Source: Verrucomicrobiota bacterium (GTDB lineage Bacteria > Verrucomicrobiota > Verrucomicrobiia > Limisphaerales > JADLHS01). From it: a stretch of DNA of 7,380 bases. The notes under the pieces are model-generated. The model saw nothing but the letters and a program-made list of their open reading frames with translations. It made no database searches and was not told where the DNA came from. Positions 1 through 5,763 of this stretch are shown piece by piece. The position numbers were made by a program, and so were the translations under genes. The stretch spans positions 1 through 7,380 of the forward strand of contig JANYBF010000082.1 in NCBI GenBank assembly GCA_025360895.1, read 5' to 3'. How positions within the stretch are numbered: the stretch's first letter is position 1; each line of letters opens with the position of its first letter.

Positions 1-413
1 CCAGCATCGCCGGCGATGGCCGGCACATCATGCTGGCGCTCAATCCGAGCGTGAAAACGGACGTTCAACTTGTGCAGTACGCCACCATCGAGCAGGGCAC
101 TGACCCCGCCAACCGGCAAAATGATTTGGTAATTAAGTTGCCGCAATACCGCACGCAGGAATTGGCCACGCGCGTCGTGGTCAAGTCCGGCGAGACGGTT
201 GCCATGGGGGGCGTGCTGGAACGACAGACAACCGAGTTGGTTGAGTCCGTGCCCATCCTGGGTAGCATCCCCTATATCGGTGCGATTTTCCGCCGTCGCA
301 CCGCCATTGACACGCCCCGCTACCTCCTCGTCTTCGTCACTGCCACCATCATTAACGACTCCGGGGATGGCGTCATTTTTGACGATGCCGTCGGCGGTAA
401 CAAGTCTAAGTAA
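1..413 (+). CDS. Secretin (GspD/PilQ family), C-terminal fragment
   Basis: This is the 3' end of an outer-membrane secretin gene; the frame is open to the left edge (first full codon at base 3), so the N domains and most of the beta-barrel lie outside. Secretins form the multimeric channel through which type II secretion substrates or type IV pili cross the outer membrane. The visible 136 residues show the family's end-of-barrel signature: an IxLxLNPSV-like strand, then SGETVAMGGVLER (the usual 'G-[EQ]-T-v-x-x-G-G-l' motif), then VPILGSIPYIGAIFRRR ('vPxLgxIPxxGxLF'), then a final strand YLLVFVTATII. In most secretins that last strand reads 'iTPxii'; here Ala replaces Pro. An acidic and polar tail of about 20 residues follows. 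It leads a tight operon with inner-membrane platform genes. Family membership is clear. Whether it is GspD or PilQ cannot be told without the N domains. Confidence 0.93.
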   Translation, partial: SIAGDGRHIMLALNPSVKTDVQLVQYATIEQGTDPANRQNDLVIKLPQYRTQELATRVVVKSGETVAMGGVLERQTTELVESVPILGSIPYIGAIFRRRTAIDTPRYLLVFVTATIINDSGDGVIFDDAVGGNKSK

Positions 414-414
414 A

Positions 415-2196
415 GTGACGCCGGCGACTTCCATCCTCAAGCCGCGCGGACTTGAGCCGCCCATCCGCCGGGTCCTTGCGGTGGACGCCGGCAGTCGCTG
501 CATTCGTGTGTTGTTGCTCGAGAGCCATTTTGGAAAACTTCGGCTCGGGCGGCAGGAAGCGCTGGACTTGCAGGAAGAGGGCTTGGTTTCCACCGATGAA
601 CTCAAGGCGCATCTGTCGGCCATGGTGGCGGAATGGGGGCGACCACCGCTCGCGCTCGCCCTGCCGCAACAAATCGCCGTCTCACAGATTGTGGACCTGC
701 CGCCGGTTCCCGATGCGGAAGCCCGGCAGCTCATCGAAGCGGAAACCATTAAACTTGGCGGCGTAAGCGAAAGCGTGATGGTTTACGACTTTACCCGCCT
801 GCCGTTGCTGGCGGAGGGGCGTCAGAGCTTTTGGGTCACCTTCTGTCAGGAGGGCGAGATTCAATCTCGCATCGCTCAACTCGGCCTCGACCATCACGAA
901 TTTCGCGAAATCACCACGGCCGCCAACGCGCTGCTCACCGCGTGGCACGCCGCCCGACCCGCGCACCGGGATGCGGTGCTGGTTCACGCTGGCGGGCAAA
1001 ACACCACCTTGGTTGCCATTCGCAATGGCGTGGGAGTTTTTGCTTCAAGTTTCCCGATGGCGGGCGATTTTTTCACGCGGGCGATTGCGCGCTTGTTGCC
1101 CAGTTCACTCCAGGTGGCGGAAAGTCTCAAGCGCAGTACCGATCTGCTGACGGGTGAAAAAACATTGCCCGGTTTCGCGGAAATCGTGGATGGCTGGGCC
1201 GCCGAATTAAGACGGCAGTTGAGTGAATGGCGGGGGCAACCTTTCGACCTCCGAGTTGACTTGATCGCCACCGGCGGCGCGTTCGATCAGCCCGGTTTGC
1301 GCGACTATCTCGCCCGGCACGCGGGGTTAAAATTTCAACCCTGGCCCACCAGTAACGCCCCGGCGCCATTGCGGCCCGCCCCGGGATTTGAGATCGCCTT
1401 GGGCGCGGCGTTGCAAGCGCTGGGACAGGGACCGCAACCCGCGTCATTGCTGCCTTTGAACCGGCGGTTGGCCTGGAAAAAGCACCTGAGCCGGCAACGG
1501 TTGGAGTTTTTGAATGGCCTGCTGCTGGCCGCTTGTTTCGTGGCGCTCGCTCTGGGCCTTTGGCAAAAGCTTGCCCTGATTGAAAGTAAACAGTCGTTGA
1601 CCAATAAAGTTCAAGCCGGCCTCGGAGTCGTCTCGGAAAACACCGCTTTGACGCGCGACTTGTTGAACGGTTACGGGGAACTGCGGCCCCTGTTCGAGCG
1701 CCAGCAAGCCACGGTGGACACCTTGCAGTCGCTGGCGCTGCTGCAATCGGCGCGCAGCAATCGCCCCTTGTGGTGCGTGCTGATCGCCGATCAGCAAAGT
1801 TACTTCGCTCAACCCCCCACGCTCACGGCCACGAACAAACCGCCCGCCGGGGCGGGGGAGACGGAGTTTGTGTCCCGCCGGCGTGAACTTACCAACGCGT
1901 CGCCCGCGCGGCCGGGACTGATTGCCGAATTGTGCGTACCTGAGGAGGTGGATGCCGCCCGCACCACGCTCAGTCTGGTCGTAAACAGTTTGAAGAAATC
2001 GCCGGTGTTCGAACGCGTGGATTTGCTCTCGGAAGATCTCCGCCGCAGCCTGGCGGACCCCAAGGTGACTTTGCCGGAGCGCCACTTTGCCCTCGCCTTG
2101 GACTTTGCCACGACGGAATTTCAAGTGGCAGCCACTCGACAGTTCCGTCCGCCCCTGCCGGGGCGCGTGCCGGCCAAAATCACGCGGCCCCCTTGA
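415..2196 (+). CDS. GspL-like / fused PilM-PilN inner-membrane assembly protein
   Basis: About 593 residues from GTG 415, which follows the secretin stop by 1 nt. Residues 20-335 have a PilM/FtsA-type actin fold: phosphate-1 loop LAVDAGSRCIRVLLLE (21-36), phosphate-2 loop HAGGQNTTLVAIRNG (191-205), an AESLKRS segment like PilM's 'eAExxK' (235-241), and the adenosine loop ATGGAFDQPGL (285-295). Next come SLLPLNRR, resembling the PilN 'iNLLP' start, and one membrane helix (about 365-383). A likely coiled coil (384-440) precedes a periplasmic end with 'LVVNSLKKSPVFERVDLLS', typical of the PilN/GspL ferredoxin-like domain. This is GspL architecture, equivalent to PilM plus PilN in one chain. GspL recruits the GspE ATPase to the membrane and contacts GspM/PilO; both partners are encoded downstream. 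No clear ribosome site supports either start. ATG 385 (29 nt overlap with the secretin) is an alternative adding 10 residues. Confidence 0.82.
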   Translation: MTPATSILKPRGLEPPIRRVLAVDAGSRCIRVLLLESHFGKLRLGRQEALDLQEEGLVSTDELKAHLSAMVAEWGRPPLALALPQQIAVSQIVDLPPVPDAEARQLIEAETIKLGGVSESVMVYDFTRLPLLAEGRQSFWVTFCQEGEIQSRIAQLGLDHHEFREITTAANALLTAWHAARPAHRDAVLVHAGGQNTTLVAIRNGVGVFASSFPMAGDFFTRAIARLLPSSLQVAESLKRSTDLLTGEKTLPGFAEIVDGWAAELRRQLSEWRGQPFDLRVDLIATGGAFDQPGLRDYLARHAGLKFQPWPTSNAPAPLRPAPGFEIALGAALQALGQGPQPASLLPLNRRLAWKKHLSRQRLEFLNGLLLAACFVALALGLWQKLALIESKQSLTNKVQAGLGVVSENTALTRDLLNGYGELRPLFERQQATVDTLQSLALLQSARSNRPLWCVLIADQQSYFAQPPTLTATNKPPAGAGETEFVSRRRELTNASPARPGLIAELCVPEEVDAARTTLSLVVNSLKKSPVFERVDLLSEDLRRSLADPKVTLPERHFALALDFATTEFQVAATRQFRPPLPGRVPAKITRPP

Positions 2197-2201
2197 CGCT
2201 G

Positions 2202-3020
2202 ATGCGACTCGATCCCGAAACCCGGTACCGCAGTATCCTCCCGCTCCTCGCGGGCGTGCTGGGGGCGGTCTATCTGTTTGTATTTGTGCCGATCGACCGC
2301 AAAGCCAGCAGTCTCGATGCGCCACTGGAGCAATCGTGGCGCAAACTCGCCGCCGTGCTGGGCCAGACGAATGTCCTCAAGCTGGATTTCGTGAGTCTGA
2401 CCAACCAGTTCAAGGAAACCCGCACCGCTTTGACCGTCTTTGAACAGGCGCGGCAACAGGCGCGGGCGCGCATCGAACTGGACCCCGCGTTACGTGAACA
2501 GTTAAACGAGCCCTTCTTCCTCGTGGATTACAAAAACGAAGCTGGCCGAAGAATGGGGATGCTCGTCCGGCTGGCCAAACAAGAAAATGTTGTGCTGGAA
2601 CCGGCCGTGCTCACCGGCTTCCCGGAGCAGTCCATTGATGTCAAAGAACCGGCCTTGCTGTGGGCGGAGTTGGCGTTCCTCGATACCTTGTTGACCGCAG
2701 CCATTCATGCCAAGGTAACGACCGTTCACTTCATGGCGGCCCAGATGCCGTTGACCAATGCGCCCATCACGCTCAACGGGCTCGCGCTGGCGGAGTTGCC
2801 CATGCAAATCGAATTGACGGGCGCGTTCACCAATGTTGCCCGATTTTTGCAGACCTTGCCGTTGCGGGCCGACGAGATCAAGGTCGCCGGTTTGCCCGAA
2901 GCGCCGACCAACAAACCCGCGCTGTTCATTGACCGGCTGGTGTTGCGCAAACAAGCACCCGAAAAGCCGGATGAAGTCCGCCTCTCGTTGCGCGCGGTGG
3001 GTTTTGTGTTCCAGAAATGA
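2202..3020 (+). CDS. PilO/GspM-like bitopic inner-membrane protein
   Basis: A 272-residue protein from ATG 2202, 5 nt after the preceding stop; TTG 2193, overlapping that stop, would add three residues. It has a short cytoplasmic N-terminus, one membrane helix (about 12-30), and a helical, charged segment likely to form a coiled coil (33-100). A periplasmic alpha/beta region follows, with LLWAELAFLDTLLTAAIHAKVTTV (152-175) and LPMQIELTGAFTNVARFLQTLP (199-220), the pattern of PilO/GspM ferredoxin-like domains ('lpv.l.l.G.y..l..Fl..L'). PilO/GspM pairs with PilN/GspL and aligns the inner-membrane platform with the secretin, which fits the gene order. The layout also recalls Amuc_1100 of Akkermansia, whose fold is PilN/PilO-like; that comparison is from memory. 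Sequence conservation in this family is low, so the family call rests on architecture plus context. Confidence 0.72.
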   Translation: MRLDPETRYRSILPLLAGVLGAVYLFVFVPIDRKASSLDAPLEQSWRKLAAVLGQTNVLKLDFVSLTNQFKETRTALTVFEQARQQARARIELDPALREQLNEPFFLVDYKNEAGRRMGMLVRLAKQENVVLEPAVLTGFPEQSIDVKEPALLWAELAFLDTLLTAAIHAKVTTVHFMAAQMPLTNAPITLNGLALAELPMQIELTGAFTNVARFLQTLPLRADEIKVAGLPEAPTNKPALFIDRLVLRKQAPEKPDEVRLSLRAVGFVFQK

Positions 3021-3039
3021 AACGAAGCTCGCGATTGCC

Positions 3040-3582
3040 ATGTTGAGCGAAACCTTGAGAAGCCGCTGGTTTTCCACCTGCTTGCACATCGGCCTGTGGT
3101 TGTTGCTGTTGCTCGTGGTGATCGGCAGCGGCATCGGCGCGCGGGAACCCCAGTTTGGCGAGGCGGTTGCCAACCCCGCCTCCGTGACCAAGCCGGTGCC
3201 GGTGGTACAATTGGAACGGCTTTTCGCCCGGACGACCTATCCCAAAAACGTGGTGGCTCCCGCCACCTTGAATCTCTTTACGACGGCGTATTTCTTTCCG
3301 CCAATCACTCCCCCCCCACCGCCGCCCCCGCCGCCCCCGCCGCCCACGATGTGGAAAATTGAACTGACGTACCAAGGTTATTATCGGACCGGTGACGGAC
3401 CGAAATACGCACTGCTTCGGCTCGGCGAAAAACTGGTCGGCGTTCCGGTTGGCAGCATGGTGGCGACAAATTTGTTCGTGGTGGACGCGGCCCTGCAAAC
3501 TCTGACCCTGACCAATACCGCGCTGCAGACCAATGTGCTCAACCTGAATACGAAGCAAGTCGTAGAGGTGCCAATCAAATGA
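3040..3582 (+). CDS. GspC/PilP-like protein with polyproline linker
   Basis: A 180-residue protein from ATG 3040, 19 nt after the previous stop. Residues 1-11 are cytoplasmic and basic; 12-33 form a very hydrophobic membrane helix rich in Leu and Val. Residues 34-86 are extended, 87-102 form a proline linker with twelve consecutive prolines (91-102), and 104-160 form a compact beta-rich domain (WKIELTYQGYYRTGDGPKYALLRLGEKLVGVPVGSMV...FVVDAALQTLTLTN). This matches the order of GspC: membrane anchor, Pro-rich linker, then the HR domain that contacts the secretin N0 domain. PilP's domain has a similar beta pattern. No PDZ domain follows, so it would be a short-form GspC. Its last codon overlaps the gspE-like start. 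The family call comes from architecture and context more than from strong motifs. Confidence 0.65.
   Translation: MLSETLRSRWFSTCLHIGLWLLLLLVVIGSGIGAREPQFGEAVANPASVTKPVPVVQLERLFARTTYPKNVVAPATLNLFTTAYFFPPITPPPPPPPPPPPPTMWKIELTYQGYYRTGDGPKYALLRLGEKLVGVPVGSMVATNLFVVDAALQTLTLTNTALQTNVLNLNTKQVVEVPIK
3310..3345 (+). repeat. Proline-codon run with three CCGCCGCCC units
   Basis: Twelve proline codons in a row. They begin with an eight-base C run (3310-3317) and end with three perfect copies of the nonamer CCGCCGCCC (3319-3345). The tract encodes the linker between the membrane anchor and the periplasmic domain of the GspC/PilP-like protein. Such tracts can change length by slipped-strand pairing, and loss or gain of a whole nonamer would keep the frame. 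Confidence 0.9.
3565..3570 (+). promoter_or_regulatory. Ribosome binding site for the GspE/PilB-like gene
   Basis: GAGGTG lies eight bases before ATG 3579, inside the end of the upstream gene, and matches the anti-Shine-Dalgarno consensus over six bases. It is the only good ribosome site in the window and supports the ATG 3579 start. The other genes in the operon show no comparable site. Confidence 0.65.
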
Positions 3583-5324
3583 CTTCGGACGCCAGCCCAG
3601 TGCAACGCGAAGTGGGTGACCTGTTGGTTGAACAGGGCAAACTTACTGCGCCCCAGTTGGAACAAGTGCGTCGCCGCCAGAAACGGCTCAACTTGACGCA
3701 GCACCATGCCATCGTGGACTTGAATTTTGCGTCCGAAGAGGACACCTGGCGGGCGCTCGCCGAGGTCAACCAATTCGAATTCGTTGACCCGTCCACGCTC
3801 GAGATCAAGAAGGAGACGCTCGAATTAGTGCCCATCAAGCTCATCTTCCATCACCACATGTTGCCGATTGCAGGCGATGCCAAGGCACTCACGCTGGCCT
3901 TCAGTGAGCCGCCGCGGCAAATGGAAATGGGCAATCTCCGGCTGCTGCTCAACCAACGTTGCCAGGTCGTGCTCGCCACGCCGAGTGCGATTCATGCCGT
4001 CATCAAGAAACATTTCGGTCTCGGCGCGGAAACCATTCAGAAGCTGCGCGAGGAACGCGGCGGCGCTGAGCTTGATCGCGAAATCGTTTTTGACGTGCAG
4101 GGCAAGGAGACTGATTCCGCCATCGAGGCAACCATCTCGGCGTTCGTGGACCAGATTTTGCAGGAAGCGCTGCGCCTGCGGGCCACGGACATCCATCTCG
4201 AGCCATATGCCAATGCCATCCGGCTTCGGTATCGCGTGGATGGGATTTTGGAAACCGTGCCGGTGCCGGCAGACATGCGCAATCTGCACCTGGCCGTCGT
4301 GTCGCGGCTCAAAATCATGGCCGGACTGAACATTTCCGAGAAACGGCTGCCCCACGATGGTCGCATCGCCATGAAAACGGGCGACGAGGATTACGATTTG
4401 CGCGTTTCCATCATGCCGACGAAACACGGGGAGGCCGTAGCCTTGCGCATTCTGGGCCGGCAAAACCTGTTCCTCGATCTCGGCCAGTTGGGCATGGCTC
4501 CAGAGCACGAAGCGGTATTCGGGCAACTTACCCAATTGCCGCAGGGCCTCGTACTCCTCACCGGCCCGACGGGCAGTGGTAAAACCACCACGTTGTACGC
4601 CGCCCTCGCGCAGGCTAACGACGAAGGCCGCAAGATCATCACGTTCGAAGACCCCATCGAATATCAACTCGATGGCACGGTGCAAATTCAAGTGCGCGAG
4701 CAAGTTGGCCTGACCTTTGCCGCCGGCCTGCGCTCCGTGTTGCGCCACGATCCCGACGTGGTGCTCGTGGGTGAGATTCGCGATTTCGAGACGGCGGAGA
4801 TCGCCATTCGCGCGGCGCAAACCGGCCATCTGGTTTTCTCCACGTTGCACACCAACGACAGCATCAGCTCGGTGACGCGCCTGCTGGAAATGAAAATCGA
4901 GCCGTATCTCATCGCGGCCTCGCTCGTGTGCAGCATTTCGCAACGGCTCGCGCGGCGCATTTGCCGTCACTGCGCGGAAGCGGACCTCGCGATCGCGCCC
5001 GGCGTGCGCAAGGAAATGGCCCAAGTACTGGGACTGGAGCCCGGCGCGGTAAAGGCGTGGCGCGGGCGCGGCTGTGTCGAGTGCAACCAGAAGGGCCATC
5101 GCGGACGCGTGGCCATTTACGAAATGTTCCTGTTAAACGAGGCCATCACCGATCTCATCCAACCGGGCGCCAAGACCAGTCAACTGCGGGACGCCGCGCG
5201 AAAACTCGGCTGGCGTTCGATGCGCGAAAACGCCTGGCAAAAGGTGCAGGACGGGTTGATCCCCATCTTCGAGCAGGAACGGTGGACGCGGCTGATTGAC
5301 CCGGGCATGCTCAAACCCCGTTGA
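3579..5324 (+). CDS. GspE/PilB-family secretion or pilus assembly ATPase
   Basis: A complete 581-residue hexameric motor ATPase that drives (pseudo)pilin polymerisation at the inner membrane. Residues 9-146 form a GspE-N/MshEN-type domain. Residues 180-295 are the N2 domain, with ATDIHLEP (202-209) and YRVDGILE (218-225). The C-terminal ATPase domain has Walker A GPTGSGKT (329-336), Asp box ITFEDPIEYQL (354-364), Walker B VVLVGEIRD (394-402) and His box GHLVFSTLHTND (416-427). A zinc-binding loop follows with Cys462/465 and Cys499/502 in two CxxC pairs, which is typical of GspE/PilB and absent from the retraction motor PilT. All catalytic boxes look intact. The start ATG overlaps the upstream TGA (ATGA) and has a good ribosome site. 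It is the last gene of the operon; no GspF/PilC follows. GspE versus PilB cannot be separated from sequence alone. Confidence 0.95.
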   Translation: MTSDASPVQREVGDLLVEQGKLTAPQLEQVRRRQKRLNLTQHHAIVDLNFASEEDTWRALAEVNQFEFVDPSTLEIKKETLELVPIKLIFHHHMLPIAGDAKALTLAFSEPPRQMEMGNLRLLLNQRCQVVLATPSAIHAVIKKHFGLGAETIQKLREERGGAELDREIVFDVQGKETDSAIEATISAFVDQILQEALRLRATDIHLEPYANAIRLRYRVDGILETVPVPADMRNLHLAVVSRLKIMAGLNISEKRLPHDGRIAMKTGDEDYDLRVSIMPTKHGEAVALRILGRQNLFLDLGQLGMAPEHEAVFGQLTQLPQGLVLLTGPTGSGKTTTLYAALAQANDEGRKIITFEDPIEYQLDGTVQIQVREQVGLTFAAGLRSVLRHDPDVVLVGEIRDFETAEIAIRAAQTGHLVFSTLHTNDSISSVTRLLEMKIEPYLIAASLVCSISQRLARRICRHCAEADLAIAPGVRKEMAQVLGLEPGAVKAWRGRGCVECNQKGHRGRVAIYEMFLLNEAITDLIQPGAKTSQLRDAARKLGWRSMRENAWQKVQDGLIPIFEQERWTRLIDPGMLKPR

Positions 5325-5337
5325 AGCGTACAACATT

Positions 5338-5373
5338 GAAGCGTTGCAGTGGATTTCTCCGCCGCAACGCTTC
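5338..5373. terminator. Hairpin between convergent genes, possible transcript end
   Basis: A perfect 10-bp inverted repeat (5338-5347 with 5364-5373, GAAGCGTTGC / GCAACGCTTC). Past one A-C mismatch the stem can continue by five more pairs (one G-U) to a UUUC tetraloop. It sits in the 74-nt gap between the GspE-like gene and rpmB, which converge, so it could serve both transcripts. Neither side has a U-tract, so it is not a textbook intrinsic terminator; it may protect 3' ends or work with Rho. Confidence 0.5.
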
Positions 5374-5398
5374 CGCAAATCAACCCCCCGGAGCCGGT

Positions 5399-5671
5399 TT
5401 AACCCTTGGCTTTGACGGCTTCGGGCTTCTTCCAGGTGCGCTTGGGTGCTTTCGTCACGAGCCCCTTCTTCAGGGCGCGGGTGGAAACGCGGATGTAACG
5501 CACTTCGCCATTGATCAGCGCCTTGACGCGCTGAAGATTGGGCATAAACCTGCGCTTGGTGATGGCGGTGATGTGCGTGCCGATGCCGCCCAGCTTCTTC
5601 GCCTTGCCACTGCGCCAGATGATGCTGCCCTTGCGCGGACCGACACCGGTGATTTCACAAATTCTTGCCAT
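5399..5671 (-). CDS. rpmB: 50S ribosomal protein L28
   Basis: A 90-residue basic protein of the large ribosomal subunit. The N-terminus ARICEITGVGPRKGSII matches the L28 'CxxtGkxPxxGn' start. The middle GKAKKLGGIGTHITAITKRRFMPNLQRV contains the family's 'T.RrflPNLq.v' core, followed by the 'VSTRALKKGLV' strand and helix. It is longer than the 78-residue E. coli form because it has the GKAKKxGGxG insertion, as I recall from Thermus L28. Only one cysteine (Cys5) is present, so this is the zinc-free form. The Lys-rich tail is lineage variable. It lies 92 nt downstream of mutL on the same strand and converges with the secretion operon. rpmG, often next to rpmB, is not here. No strong Shine-Dalgarno site precedes ATG 5671. 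Confidence 0.96.
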   Translation of the reverse strand: MARICEITGVGPRKGSIIWRSGKAKKLGGIGTHITAITKRRFMPNLQRVKALINGEVRYIRVSTRALKKGLVTKAPKRTWKKPEAVKAKG

Positions 5672-5763
5672 ATAAATTCAGTTCCAAATTAAGGGCGCAA
5701 AGACTACCCGCCGAGCGCCCGATGGCAAGCTTTATTTGGTGAAAACTGGTAAAAACCGGAGCG
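5672..5763 (-). other. mutL-rpmB spacer, probable rpmB leader
   Basis: This 92-nt stretch is more AT-rich than its surroundings and holds no gene. On the minus strand it contains a 6-bp inverted repeat (GGGCGC at 5720-5715, GCGCCC at 5698-5693) with a 16-nt loop, followed by TTAATTT. That could be a weak terminator for mutL or a structured rpmB leader. I see no convincing -35/-10 pair. Confidence 0.3.

Noticed and set aside
199..414. N-terminal extension of the GspL-like gene back to ATG 199
   Set aside because: It overlaps the well-conserved secretin end, and the extension is low-complexity Ser/Pro/Thr sequence typical of an out-of-frame reading.
1444..2325. Open frame (293 residues) on the minus strand opposite the GspL-like gene
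   Set aside because: It is Arg/Gly/Gln-rich with no domain and spans a gene junction of the plus-strand operon; a shadow frame.
3310..3345. The proline tract as a sequencing error or pseudogene signal
   Set aside because: The frame stays open on both sides, with a sensible membrane anchor before and a beta domain after, so the gene appears intact.
3825..5099. Long open frame (424 residues) on the minus strand opposite the ATPase gene
   Set aside because: It is antisense to strongly conserved ATPase motifs, its composition is rich in Arg/His/Gln as expected of a GC-rich shadow, and it shows no recognisable domain.
5321..5692. Plus-strand open frame covering rpmB
   Set aside because: It lies fully antisense to the L28 gene, whose identity is clear, and has no family signature.
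5700..5730. Possible promoter for rpmB (minus strand TTGCCA, 16-nt gap, TAGTCT)
   Set aside because: The -10 element matches the consensus at only three of six bases; rpmB may instead be co-transcribed with mutL.
5746..5759. Small hairpin with a T-run after the mutL stop
   Set aside because: On the minus strand the five-pair stem has a C-A mismatch, too weak to call a terminator.
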